64,000 bases of DNA, from contig NC_088800.1 of the NCBI RefSeq assembly GCF_011386835.1, positions 12,610,572 to 12,674,571 on the forward strand, written 5' to 3'. A program made the position numbers and the translations under genes. The stretch comes from Chrysemys picta bellii (Eukaryota; Chordata; Testudines; Emydidae). The notes below the pieces were generated by a model, which saw nothing but the letters and a program-made list of their open reading frames with translations, was not told where the DNA came from and searched no databases. Each line of letters opens with the position of its first letter. The stretch's first letter is position 1. Shown in pieces: positions 23,495 through 34,740 of the stretch.

Positions 23495-24155
23495 AATGGC
23501 TACAATCCCATCCTCTTCTCCCCTTTCCCAGAGGCTATGTTTTTAATTAATTGATTGATTAATTAACCCGATTGCAGTACACTCAATGACATGCCTTTCA
23601 ATTGTATAGTTCATTTCCTCCTCTTCCTGTTGATCTTCTCATGCTTTCCTAAGCCTCCTCCATTAGCCTGTTACCTTACCCTTTTTATAGGAGGGAGAGA
23701 GCTACTGGGCTGAATCTGGCTGGGAGAAACTGGAGGCAAAGCAGCATCGTGCATATAAACGCAACTCCGCGCTCTCCCTGCTCTGCTGCCTTCAGAAGCT
23801 CTCACAACCAATTAAGAAATGCCTGAGTGTTTATGTAAATATCAGAGCTGCTTTTCATGGCTGCCGTTGAGAAGTGGAATTGTACCAAAGGCAATAATAT
23901 CAGAGGTGAATCTATTGTTTGGAAAATCTCCTCCCTTCCTGTGCAAGAAGTGCTACAGTTGAACACACAAAGGCAAGTTATTCTCATGGCAAACTGTGAG
24001 ATGATGAAAGAAACTAGCATGGAAAGGGTGGGGTCTCCTGTGTGCCTGCCAGTGACCTTGGGGGCTAGATTTTCCAAAGGAAGCATGCCTGTGAATCGCT
24101 TAAATTCCACTAGTGTCTGCTAGGGGGAAGAACATAACCCACGACTAAGTGAAAG

Positions 24156-24321
24156 CAGGGCTGCCCGGGGGGGGGGGAAGTGGAGCAATTTGCCCCAGGC
24201 CCCGGGCCCCACAGGGGCCCCCACGAGAATATAGTATTCTATAGTATTACAACTTTTTTTTATGGAAGGGACCCCCAAAATTGCTTTGCCCCAGGCCCCC
24301 TGAATCCTCTGGGCGGCCCTG
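24156..24321. mobile_element. Short hAT-like MITE (166 bp)
   Basis: The ends CAGGGCTGCCC and GGGCGGCCCTG are inverted repeats. Flanking 8-mers AGTGAAAG (24148-24155) and AGTGAACA (24322-24329) agree at 6 of 8 positions. The interior has paired GCCCCAGGCCCC blocks and an AT-rich centre (TATAGTATTCTATAGTATTAC). Its target lacks the central TA seen for families 1 and 2. Confidence 0.75.
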
Positions 24322-25118
24322 AGTGAACATGCCTTTCCTTGAGCATAGAGTGGGCACTCTGGCTGGCCTCAAAGTAGGTAAGCATCCAAGTACTACATTC
24401 AGTGCAGTGCAACTGTACACAGTTGCTCCAAAGCTGGTAAGTTTCGCATGCATCTGGAGAGCACTTAGCTGTCCTGTAGGATTTCCAAGGGCTGGGTGGG
24501 GAGTGAGGTCCCCACAGTGCATGCAAAAGACTAACATTGTCTTTTTTTCAGTTGCATTTTGCACATGCAAACTGGGTCACAGTTTGCCCTGTTGTCCAGT
24601 CTGCCCACACAACACAGGAACTCACCCTCCATTGCAAGTGGAGCTGGCTGCATATTTGGAAATGGAGGCCAGCATTCAGTGTTTGAATCCTTGAAACGAT
24701 GACTTATTTGCACAGCTCTGAGAGCTGTCACCGCCATGTAGTTCTGCTGCAAGTAACTAGGGATTGCGATTGTTTAGAGACCAAATGACAAGATTCTGAT
24801 GGTTTTATTAGCAGTGTTTATTATGGTCTCATGTTCAGTGCATTAAGATGCTTATCAGCTGAAGTTTAAATAGTGCTGGGCAATAGAAAAGCAACTTCAG
24901 GCACTCTTACCCTACTGGGCCACGTCCTGGGATGCTTCCCCTCTGATATGATAAGCTAAGGGACAGCCGACTCATTGTAAAGCCCCGTGGTCTAATCCTG
25001 CAAAGATGGAAGCATTTGTAGCTTTATACACATGAGGAATCTCATAGATTTCAATTAGTGAACACCTGAGAAAATTTTGGCTTTGAAATCAATGGAAACA
25101 AAATCATACAAGACTAGA

Positions 25119-25330
25119 GGAAAGATGATCTTGTCGATTAGGACTTGGGCAACCTAAATTGAGTTCCCAAGTCTGCCACAAACTTTCTTCCCTGGGCCTC
25201 ACTTCCTCACCTGTAAAAAGAGGATAATTACTATCTTCCTCCCACTTTGTGCCTGTCTTGTCTATTTAGGTGGTAAGTTCTTTATAAGATTGTCTCTTAC
25301 TATGTGCTTATTACAAATGGAGCTGATCTC
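25119..25330 (+). repeat. MIR-like SINE followed by L2-like tail
   Basis: Blocks CTGGGCCTCACTTCCTCACC, TGTAAAAAGAGGATAATTAC, TGTCTATTTAGGTGG, AAGTTCTTTATAAGATTG and TCTCTTACTATGTGCTTA follow MIR-type order into the tail shared with 16440. It is diverged and without clean ends. Confidence 0.5.
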
Positions 25331-28250
25331 ATAGGCATATAAGTCAAGAACTACTCAGTAACCTGTTATTAACATGCTTGAAAATGAGAGAGCTGTAAAA
25401 AACCTCTTTTAAAATTCCTCCTTTGCAGGATTCAGCCTATCAAATCCATCCCCCGAGATGTTCATTTTGGGGGATGGGAAAAAATCCATATTTGTTGTCA
25501 CCCTACCTAAATTATGATTAGAGCAATTATATGGGATTTAGTAGTTTCCTTTGTTGCAACACAATTTTCAGTAGCATCTGACATGACACATCGTATTGCA
25601 GAGTTGGCCTCTGTACACTGCATGGAACAAGTGGGGAAATATTACAGCCAAAAAAAGCATCGGATAATTCACTGGTCTGATTTGGCCCTTGCAGTTTTCT
25701 CTACCTGGCCTTAACAGTCAGCAAAATGCTGGTGTGCACACCAGTCACCCAGCATTGATTAAACAAGGAAAACTGGATCCTCCGCACTTAAATTGATTGG
25801 AATTGCAGCTTAGCTTGAGGGCAGCTGCAGTGATATCTGCCTTCTTGCGTTTATGGACAGTTTTGGAAACAGTACAAACTCCCTGCTGGGCATTTCCGAT
25901 TAGCTGACAAGTTCTGGAAGATTTAGGCTAATCAGACTAGGTGACTCGGAAATCTGCTCTCACTCCTGGAACTGACACATCAGCAGGCTCTTTGGAGTTT
26001 GGGCCAAACTCTTCTTGCACAGAGGGTGTGGTTTATTGTGTTTACAGATAAGGTGGTCATGTGTCCCTGGAAACCAGGAATTCCCCTGCTTTCCCCAATC
26101 TCCCCATTGTTTCCTCCTGGTTTTTGCACACCTCTGCGCACTGGCCACCAGAAGGAGCTGAACCAGTGAATCTGAGGCCAGGCTTCCGCAGCACTTGTAT
26201 GTTTCAAATGCCCCTCCCCAGCAAGCCAGTCATCCAGTCTTCTCCATAGACCTTGCAGTTAGACTCCTCACGTCCTCCACTCACCTCCTTGAAGCATCCC
26301 CTCAAATCCACAGGGTGGTATGGCAGGAGAAAGAGGAATTGTTTGCCTGAGGAACCCTCCCATGCACACTTCCAGGATGGTCACTGAAACTGTTGCCTGT
26401 GCACTCGGCACTGCCAACTCCACATGTTAAAAAACATAATCAGCTTCTCAACATCACGAGTTTTGAAAAAAAAAATTGGGGTTCCTTTCCTTGGGCCTTT
26501 ATAGTTTGTGCCTCTTTAGGTCTCACTAGGGTCACATATTCAAGTTTTCACTGCAACTATGAGGGCTAGATAATTAATTTTTTACATGAAAGCTGTGATT
26601 CTCAACTAATCCCATGAATCCAAGAACTGGGGCATTAAGAAAAACACTCCCAACTATCACAAGAGTTGTGATAAACTGGTGAGAACAGGCAACTCTGGCA
26701 CCCGCATTGCCCAGTCCCATGACATGTGTCCTGGTTATTGACTGCAGAAATCTGGTCATGTAGCACACATCTATTTTTGGGTGGGGGGGGGAGGAGGGGG
26801 AGGTAGTAAGAAAAGACAGAGGCCTTGAGGTTTGCTGACAACAGTTCACCATGCTTTATTTTCCCTTCTACAGGCACAACCTATTTCCTGTTAAGGGTTC
26901 TGGGCAGTATAGTCCAAACAGCATTTGCTGTACTAGTCACTACCATAAGTACTTAAAATTACTACTATAGAGTACAGTACTCACAACACTACGGGACCTG
27001 ATTTTCCAGTGGTTCGTACCTTGTCATCATTGACACCTGTGCAAAGAGTCATTAACTCTTGTGCAAAACAGTGACAGGCTACCCTCCTTTTGCACAGAGC
27101 ACAGACTTCTGAACAACAATCAGGGCCTATGCGCATACTACAATGCACAGGTAATTAACGCAAGGACTGCAAAGGCAGCAATGGAAGCTGTAAATGCAAA
27201 CGTGTTTAAAAAGAAAATAGGAACTTAGACCCTTATAAAAATATTCTACAGTATGCTACAGTAATGATACAAAGCATTGCAGTTTATGATAGCAGTGCTG
27301 CAGTGTTCTGGGATAGCAGTAGCACTGAAATGGGGACTGCCAATGAAATGAATGGCAAAGCTCCCATTGAAGTCCATGAAGTGGGAAGGAGATACGAAAG
27401 GCTGGGGTTTGGGGTATTTCCAACATAGCCATAGGGAATAGAGAAAACCTTGCTCAGAAAGATTTTTCCTCATGACATAACCAGCCTGGTTCCCTGCCTT
27501 GACTGGTTTGGTGACAAGCATCTATTTGAGCCTGGGGCTTCCTGGAGATTTGCCCATTGATAATACAGACCATGAATACATATGTGACCCAAACTAGGTG
27601 GGATACATGGCTTCCTTCCAATCTGAAATGCTACCATGTTCCTGAAGCACATTCAGCCCTCAGCTGATGGCTGAAACTTTGCTAGGCACAGAGAGAGAGA
27701 GAGACTATAAATGGGAATGCACTTGAGTATATCTCTATTTGCATCTTTCAGCTGAATAATGACAGCTGCTGCCAGGAAGTTGGCACCACAATTTATCTTC
27801 CCCACACCAAACAATTCCCTCTCCTCTCCCCAGATGATTTTGGCACTCACTGTCTGGAAGAACAGTGCTGGAATCGCGCTGTGTACCAATTAATTGAGGG
27901 GGAGAAGACTAATAATTATCCTGCAAGCTAGAACATCCCTGCTGCGTCCCGGAGAAGTCGTGTGAGCACTGTGGAGGATTTGTAGAGACCTCATGGACGT
28001 CTCAAGCGCTGGAGCAGGAGGGTTTAATTAAAGCATGTCATACAAGGAGGTTTTTTGATAGTCCGGACCTTCCCTTATGCTGTACTGAAGGCTGCTGTCA
28101 GGCTGGGGGATAGAAACAAGATTTGCGGGTCTGAGCTTCAGAATGAAATTCCAGAGGGTGATTTTCATGCTTATTCTGGCAGCTTGAGTTGGAGGCCTTC
28201 GGTGTGGTTTAATGAGCCATTAGCAAATAGAACAGGTGGGCAAAAATCAG
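25331..28250. other. Unassigned, largely repeat-poor interval
   Basis: I recognise no gene and no transposon with ends. There is a G-run with GAGGAGGGGGAGG near 26780-26803. Around 27890 a CCAATTAATTGAGG palindromic core sits in unique sequence. Confidence 0.35.
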
Positions 28251-28259
28251 GAACGGGAT

Positions 28260-29095
28260 CATCTCTCATTCAGTATCAAGAGGCCAACTCCTGCCTCCAG
28301 ATGGCCCATGCGACCGGCCTCCATCACCCACTTGTGAAATTTTCAAACAGGCACCTTTGTGCTTTCTCCCTTGCTGCCCCATATGCTTGGGAGAAGCTCC
28401 CTCTAAACACCCGCAAAATTACCTCATTATCCTCCTCCAAATCCCACCTTAAAGCTCTCCTTTGTCATGATGCCTACAAAACACTCGACAATGTTTGGGC
28501 CACTGGTGTACTGAGTCCATAGGCGCTGACTCCAGGGCTGGAGCACCCATGGAAAAAAATTAGCAGGTGCTCCAAACCCACTGGCAGCCAGCTCCCCTCT
28601 CCCCGCCAGCACCTCCCGCCCGCCTGCAGTCCCATGGATCAGCACCTTCCCCTTTTCCCAGCGCCTACTGCCCGCCGCAATCAGCTGTTTTGTGGTGTGC
28701 AGGAGGCTGTCAGAGGAAGGGGAGAATGTGGACAGGGCACACTCAGGGGAGGGGGCAGAAATGAGCGGGAAGAGGCAGGGTGGGGGCTGGGGGGAAGGGG
28801 TTGGGTGGGGGCAGGGCTGGACAGAGCGGGGGGTTAAGCACCCCCCGGGCCCGGAGGAAGCCAGCACCTATGACTGAGTCTGCTGTCCATCATGCTGACC
28901 GATACTGTATTGTCTCTTTGTTTCCTTGTGCTGCCCCATTGGTCTGTATTAATCTGTTGTCTCTTGTCTTGTACTTCGGTTTTAAGCTCTTTGGGGCAAT
29001 GATTGTCATTTTGTTCTGTGTTTGTACACTGCCTAGCCTGACTGGGCTCCTAGGTGCTAAATTAATACAAATAAATAACATAATAAATATAATGC
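28260..29095 (+). pseudogene. L2-like LINE 3' end (ORF2 C-terminus plus tail), split by a MITE
   Basis: The 5' part (to 28509) is open and reads, near its end, ..AFSLAAPYAWEKLPLNTRK.. then ..SSSKSHLKALLCH.., the pattern with which L2/CR1-type ORF2 proteins finish. The 3' part (28881-29095) is the tail GCTCTTTGGGGCAATGATTG ... TACAAATAAATA also found at 16440 and 19885. They become contiguous once the MITE 28518-28872 and one target copy are removed. The 5' boundary is uncertain and the frame is probably not functional. The link to L2 is from resemblance, not from a search. Confidence 0.55.
28518..28872. mobile_element. hAT-like MITE (355 bp) with perfect 8-bp TSD
   Basis: The inverted ends are CATAGGCGCTGACTCC and GGAAGCCAGCACCTATG. 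Exact target copies ACTGAGTC lie at 28510-28517 and 28873-28880. The subterminal blocks GGAGCACCCATGG and GTTAAGCACCCCCCGGG also face each other. The interior is GC-rich and non-coding. The target has no central TA, so a different transposase from that of families 1 and 2 is likely. Confidence 0.88.
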
Positions 29096-29152
29096 AAAAA
29101 GGTATTGACACGTCAAAGCTGAAATGTCATTTTCCCAGGGTTTTTTTTTTGG

Positions 29153-29180
29153 AATTTATTTATTTATTTATTTATTTATT
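29153..29180 (+). repeat. (TTTA)n microsatellite
   Basis: About seven TTTA units directly after a T-run, close to the 3' end of the L2-like tail. Such tracts often grow from retroposon tails. Confidence 0.9.
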
Positions 29181-29521
29181 GGTGAAAATCTTCTCAACAT
29201 TTGTATCAAGGTCATTGTTTAAATTGTTGATTTTTTTTTCAATTTCTGCAAATGGTGTTTTCTTACTGACAAGCCAGTTTTCGATGAGTGAAACACCTTC
29301 ACAGTGATTTTGAAAATGATTTAGAACCAAGTCTTGATACAATTTGAATAAAGATGTTGATAAAGAAGTCACTGAAAACTTCAAAAATGTCAACAATTGT
29401 CTCAGAAATTTGTGTTTTTTTTTTTAAAGGGCCAATTTTTGATGAAAAGGGGTTCTTGCAAAACATTTTACCCAGATCCATCAATTAGTTTAGGCCTAAT
29501 ATCAGTACATTCTTCAACAAT

Positions 29522-29735
29522 GGTTAGCGAGGAAGGATGGGTCCAGTGGTCAGCACACTAGCATAGGACTTAACAGATGTGGGTTTAAGTCTCTGCTCCA
29601 CCAGAAACTTTGTGTGTGATCTGGACAAATCAATTACAGCCAGATATTTAATGGTTTTTAGGCAGAGAGGTGCCTCATTGGATTTTCAAAAGCATCTAGG
29701 CACCTAACTCTCATTGATTTCAATTGAGTTGAACT
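29522..29735 (+). repeat. MIR-like SINE head joined to a fold-back repeat fragment
   Basis: 29522-29640 has an A-box-like GTCCAGTGGTCAGCACACTAG and a B-box-like GTGGGTTTAAGTCTC with the CTGCTCCACCAGAAACTTTG block, the tRNA-related half of a MIR-type SINE. From 29650 the blocks GGATTTTCAAAAGCATCTAG and CACCTAACTCTCATTGATTTC belong to the fold-back family at 34086-34260. Confidence 0.5.
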
Positions 29736-30316
29736 TATGGGCATGGGTGTGTGTGTGTATGAGAGAGATTTTATTTTCAGATGTTGAGACTTTGTTTTTT
29801 CATCCCAGTTTGGGATGGGAAATTTTTTTTATATGTTGAAATTTTTCACAGGATGGGAAAACAATTTATTTCTCAGCTCTAATAATGACCTACTTGGAGC
29901 TCAGTGTTGGGAATCTCCAGGCCTTACACGCTTTGATCTACCTTACCTTACCTGCATGAATATTACATTTCTTGACTGAGATAAATGAATTGAAACATTG
30001 GGGACGGGGGAGATCCTATTTAAAGGGCTGTAACCTGCCTGGTTGAGGAATATTAAGCTTTTATGGCTAAATGTGTTGTTTTTGTACTGCAGGGTAATTT
30101 CCCTCCTTTTCTGGTTTATTTCAGATCCTCCTGGAACTCCCCTGGTCTCCCTCAGAGGAGCAGGATGTGTTCCATAAATGAGTGACACTTTCAAATTCAT
30201 ATGTCCTATGGATTGAATTTATCCTTGTAAAATAATCCTTGTAAAATAATCAAATAGAAGAAATCTACCCAAAAGGGTTTGCCCTGGTTTGGCTGTACAG
30301 TCTATATGATCTATAT

Positions 30317-30556
30317 CAGGGGTTGGCAACGTTCGGCACGCGGCTCGCCAGGGTAAGCACCCTGGCGGGCCGGGCCAGTTTTATTTACCTACTGACGCGG
30401 CAGGTTCGGCCGATCGCGGCCCCCACTGGCTGCGGTTCGCCATCCCGGGCCAATGGGGGCAGCGAGAAGAAGCCACGTCAGCAAGTAAATAAAACTGGCC
30501 CGGCCCGCCAGGGTGCCTACCCTGGCGAGCTGCGTGCCGAATGTTGCCGACCCCTG
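30317..30556. mobile_element. hAT MITE, family 2a, internally deleted (240 bp), perfect TSD
   Basis: The ends CAGGGGTTGGCAACGTTCGG and CCGAATGTTGCCGACCCCTG are intact, and exact target copies ATCTATAT flank the element (30309-30316, 30557-30564). The left arm is complete to GGGCAGCGAGAAG, then the sequence jumps to the outer right arm (CACGTCAGCAAGTAAATAAA), so about 90 bp of the right arm are missing. Confidence 0.9.
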
Positions 30557-30657
30557 ATCTATATGACCATTCATACCTCATGTTGCCAAAGCCACAGGTC
30601 ATTTCCTAGACCTCTATGCCACACTCACGCCTACCTGCAGCCTCCCGTGTTGGTTCG

Positions 30658-31800
30658 TGTTGGGGGGTGGTGGAGGTTGTGATGAGGCGGTCAGCAAAAC
30701 ACCGCTGTACCCCAGCACTCCCCCACTGCTAGAAAAGCCTCTTGAGGGTCATGACCACTGTTACTTCTGTTCCCCTAAAAACCAACCCAGGGTCACACTT
30801 GTATTAGTTTTATTACGATGCCGCTGTTGGGTCAGATAGAAAAGAGATGGCGCTTATTCATACACGCACACATTCACCGCGTTCATACCCTCACTTACAC
30901 GGGCGGAGAGTTACCGGAGCCAGCATGGAGACCGAGAAGCCGAAGCCTGGGAGATCTGGTGTGTCTGCCTGCGGTCACGAATCCAGGCTGCTGAGCAGGT
31001 CAAGGAAAAGGTGTGCGTGGCTGCTTCATTTTTCTGGAACGGGGCAGCTCCTGTCACATACACCGAGATTTCTTTCTGTGTCCATCACCGAGAAGCATTC
31101 CCAGACCAGTTCCTTTCATGCATACCAGGTTCTTCTTCTCTTTACAGCACTTCGTGATTGCCTTCTCAGGGCAGATTATATCAGACACACCTGTCTCCTG
31201 TCTCTGGGTTCCTTTCTCCTTGCAGCTCCTCTCCGCCCAGTCCCACATACACTCCCTTGTTCACACTCCCTTGTTCACACTCTCTCTGAGGGATGGGATA
31301 TTACAAAGCTTGGAAGTTCATACAAGCAGTAAGGTTACAGAGCTTGCAAAGGTTACAAAACTTAAAAGGCTCTGCTAACAATACCTGAAGTTACAAAGTC
31401 TGCAAAAAGGTTGCAGAACTTAATGATACAAGTTACAGATCTTACAATTGCATTTGAGCGGAGGCTTTACATAACCACCACCAGCCAGGGCAAAGTTTTC
31501 CTCAGAGGAACGCTCAGTGTGCATTCCTCACAAAGCACACCAAAAAGGCATAGGCACAAAGTTTGCCCACAGTGTGAGGCCTGAGGGGGGGAATCCTGCG
31601 CTGTCTTTCCCAAAGCTTGGAAGTCACTCTCCATGTGTAACTGGTGTCTTTGCCATATGCAGTGTAGCTAGAAGAACCCCATCATCCCTCGACATTCCAG
31701 GGCCAAGTCTGGTAACATTTGTGTCTTGTGATTGATAGCGTAGTCCATAGGCCTGCTAGGTCACTGTGGATTGTTAATGCGATTCTAATTGCAGCAATTC
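30658..31800 (-). mobile_element. Probable LTR of an endogenous retroelement, one end uncertain
   Basis: On the minus strand there is AATAAA at about 30808-30813 and a TATA-like GATATAATC near 31173-31181. The sequence after the poly(A) signal ends ..CCCCCCAACA at 30658, as an LTR U5 would. The upstream part has imperfect tandem blocks (AGGTTACAGAGCTTGCAAAG, AAGTTACAAAGTCTGC, 31330-31440) like enhancer repeats. The far boundary and a target duplication could not be fixed, so the outer limit is a guess. No coding sequence is recognised. Confidence 0.3.
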
Positions 31801-32058
31801 GTCAGCTGATGGGGTGGAGAAACACAGGTGATTTCAAGACTGTGGCGTGTCACCGAGTTCTGGTGATCACACCTCTCAGAGGTAATATTTGTCCAGCAAG
31901 AGCTGGCTGCTGAGTAGATGTCCGCCAAGTCAATGATCAACCCAGTGGATCATCTCTGGGATCAGCTTCTCCCACTGGCATTAAGATGTGGGCGCCTGAT
32001 GGACGTGCACTGGTAATGGTATTGCCCTGTATTCCATGGGACACTGAAGTTCCTAGAG

Positions 32059-32390
32059 CAGGGGTCGGCAATGTTTGGCACGCGGCTTGCCAGGGTAAGC
32101 ACCCTAGCGGGCTGGGCCAGTTTATTTACCTGCTGACGCGGCTGGTTCGGCCGATCGCGGCCCCCACTGGCTGCAGTTCGCTGTCCCGGCCAATGGGGGT
32201 GGCGAGAAGCGACGCGGGTGAGGGATGTGCTGGCCGTGGCTTCCTGCCACCCCCATTGGCCCGGGACGGTGAACCATGGCCAGTGGGGGCCGAGATCGAC
32301 CGAACCTACCGCATCAGCAGGTAAATAAACTGGCCCGGCCCGCCAGGGTGCTTACCCTGGCGAGCTGTGTGCCGAACATTGCCGACCCCG
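32059..32390. mobile_element. hAT MITE, family 2a, full length (332 bp)
   Basis: The left end is CAGGGGTCGGCAATGTTTGG. The right end is CCGAACATTGCCGACCCCG, one base shorter than consensus. Target copies TCCTAGAG (32051-32058) and TCCTAGAA (32391-32398) match at 7 of 8. Both arms keep the GCCAATGGGGGTGG / CCCCCATTGGCC pair and the AGGGATGTGCTGGCC centre. Confidence 0.88.
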
Positions 32391-32804
32391 TCCTAGAAGT
32401 ATATACACCCAGGACAGTTTCTGAGATTAATTGGAATGGATGCTATGCAACTCCTAATTCCCTGAGACTCCATGATACCACTCTCACCCTCCTGTGAAAT
32501 AACTTCCTGTTCTCTCTTCTTGTACTTCTGCTGCTGAAGTGTTAGAGATAATGAGAGCTGGCTTTAACACTACTAATAAACCCCTTCCTTACTGCTCAGA
32601 CCACTTACCTATGGTGTCTTCCCTTCATATATCACCTTATCTCCTTCCCAGCATATCCCCATCACTCACACTATCTAATCCAATCCAGTTTACCTGCCTG
32701 AGGTCTAGGTGCCAAATACAAGAATGTAAGCTTCATCATGGTCCTAGAGTAGCTCAGCAATGTTCTCTGCTCCATCTTTGAAGAGCTGGTATGCTGCTCG
32801 TTGT

Positions 32805-33530
32805 CTTTTCCTGCAGGTGAGGGATACGATAGAGGTCTATAAAATCATGATGGATGTGTTGACAGTAAATAAGGAAGTGTTATTTACTCCTTCTCATAAC
32901 TCACCAAATGAAATTTAATAGGCAGCAGGTTTAAAACAAACAAAAGGAAGTATTTCTTTAGACAACGCTCAGTCCATCTGTGGAACTCTTTGCCAGAGGA
33001 TGTTGTGAAGGCTAAGGCTATGAGAGGGTTCAGAAAGGAACTAGAAAAGTTCATGGAGGACAGGTCCATTAACAGCTATTGGTCAGGATGGGCAGGGATG
33101 GTGTCCCTAGCCTCTGTTTGCCAAAAGCAACGTGGGATGGATCACTTGATGATTACCTATTCTGTTCATTCCCTCTGAAGCACCCGGTATTGGCTGCTGT
33201 CAGAAGACAGAATACTGGGCTAGATGGACCTTTGGTCTGACCCACTAGGGCAGGGATGGGCAACCTTTGGTACGCGGCTCATCAGGGTAAGCCCCTGGTG
33301 GGCCGGGACAGTTTATTTACCTGCAGCGAAGAGGTGGCCTGGCCCACTCTGCTTCCTGCAGCCCCCATTGGCCTGGAGTGGCGAACTGCAGCCAGTGGGA
33401 GCCGCGATCAGCCGAACCTGCGGACGCTGCAGATAAACAAACCGGCCCAGCCCACCAGGGGCTTATCCCGACGGGCCACGTGCCAAAGGTTGCCAATCCC
33501 TGCACTAGGACCAGTCGTATGTTCTTATGA
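32805..33530 (+). mobile_element. CR1 LINE 3' end, interrupted by a MITE
   Basis: Block order is that of a turtle CR1 3' region: GGTCTATAAAATCATGATGG, AATAAGGAAGTGTTATTTAC, GGCAGCAGGTTTAAAACAAA, GAACTCTTTGCCAGAGGATG, AAGTTCATGGAGGACAGG, GGGCTAGATGGACCTTTGG, then after the MITE CCAGTCGTATGTTCTTATGA. This includes the end of ORF2 (reads ..WNSLPEDVVKAKAMRGF-like) and the terminal TTCTTATG motif. It is 5'-truncated, as is usual for CR1. Confidence 0.85.
33251..33502. mobile_element. hAT MITE, family 2b, internally deleted (252 bp), inside CR1
   Basis: The ends are CAGGGATGGGCAACCTTTGG and CCAAAGGTTGCCAATCCCTG. Target copies CACTAGGG (33243-33250) and CACTAGGA (33503-33510) match at 7 of 8. Most of the left arm between the ACCTGCAGCG block and the centre is missing. 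It lies inside the last 50 bp of a CR1 3' end, so it is younger than that LINE. Confidence 0.9.
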
Positions 33531-34085
33531 GGCGGTGCTTATAGAACAGGACTAAGGGCTGCAGTTCACTCCCAAATCTGTTTGTGATTTCAAATATATA
33601 CTTCACAGTGAAATCTGTGAACCCACAGGAGACTATAAGAAGGCACAGAAGAGTTAAGAAGATCTGGAGTTTTTGTGGACTGAGGCTGGAAAGGACCTTC
33701 AGGGAACCACCCCGGGACAGGTTCATACAATGGTGATTAATTTTTCTTAAAAAGAAACATACCGTAAATGAGATTAGCAAATGATCTATTCTCTCTCAGT
33801 TGCAGCTGTGGCCCTTAACCCTGTTAATTAGAACCGATTTGGATTTTTACAGATCTGATGTGCTTACATATGCAATGTGGGGAAATAAGTATTTGAAAAA
33901 AAATCATTTGTTTCTAGTTTTCCAATTCATGTTGGCTGTTTGTAGCCACAGGTAACACTTGTGCACTTTCTGTTTTGTTGCAGCATCAGTTTCATACTTA
34001 CTGAAAACTGACAGTTGTAGGAAAAAAGGTATTTAATCTTTGATTATATAGACAGCTCTAATGCTGCTTAGCATTTATTCTATTT

Positions 34086-34260
34086 TGGGCCAGACTTTTA
34101 AAGATGCAGATAGTCACTTAGTGGGGAAAAATGCCTAGCCCCCTAACTCCCAACTCCCATTGAAATCAATGGGAGTTTGGAATCAAAGTGCTTTTGAAAA
34201 CCCCATGAGGCACCTATCTGCATCTTTAGGCACCAAAATACTTTTGAAAAGCTGGCCCTT
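34086..34260. repeat. Palindromic interspersed repeat (GGGCCAG..TTTTCAAAAG type)
   Basis: The outer arms GGGCCAGACTTTTAAAGATG and CTTTTGAAAAGCTGGCCC pair, and so do AAAGATGCAGATAG and CTATCTGCATCTTT. A perfect 12-bp inverted repeat (AACTCCCATTGA / TCAATGGGAGTT) sits near the centre (34152-34177). A fragment of the same family is at 29650-29735. Confidence 0.65.
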
Positions 34261-34299
34261 TATACCTGCACAACTCTTCACAAATACTAGACAATTTAT

Positions 34300-34370
34300 C
34301 CTAAACAGCCATGTATTATTCCCATTGTAGAGATGGGGAAACTGAGGCACAAAGCCCAAGATTTCAACTA
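34300..34370. repeat. MIR-like SINE fragment
   Basis: The blocks TATTATTCCCATTGTAGAG and GATGGGGAAACTGAGGCAC are the diagnostic core of MIR-type repeats, as also at 43995-44030. Confidence 0.55.
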
Positions 34371-34410
34371 TTGGTGCCAATTGTTAGGTTCCTAAATCCT
34401 TACGTAGGTT

Positions 34411-34540
34411 CCAGGTCAGCGAAGCATTTAAGCGCATGCTTAAGTCCATCCCTATTCAGCCAAGCACTAAAGCATGTACTTTTAAGAACATGCCTAAGTG
34501 CTTTGCAGAATAAGGTTGGACTGCAAAATCAAGGCCTAAG
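34411..34540. repeat. Palindromic interspersed repeat (AGCACTTAAGCAC type)
   Basis: The left arm CGAAGCATTTAAGCGCATGC and the right arm GAACATGCCTAAGTGCTTTGC are imperfect inverses. The same family, better preserved, is at 62489-62599. Confidence 0.5.
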
Positions 34541-34740
34541 GCACCAAAATAAGATTCTGATTTTCAAAAGTGCTGAATTATCAGTAGCCCCAAATGAAGC
34601 CAAATTTGACTCAGAAGGCCAGAATCTGATTTCATCCTGGGTTTCCATGTTAATCAATGGGAAAAAGCATTGCATGTTCAGTTATATTTCTTCAGTGTAT
34701 TCTACAAGTTCAGAAAAAAAATCTTAGAAAGAAATTCAAG

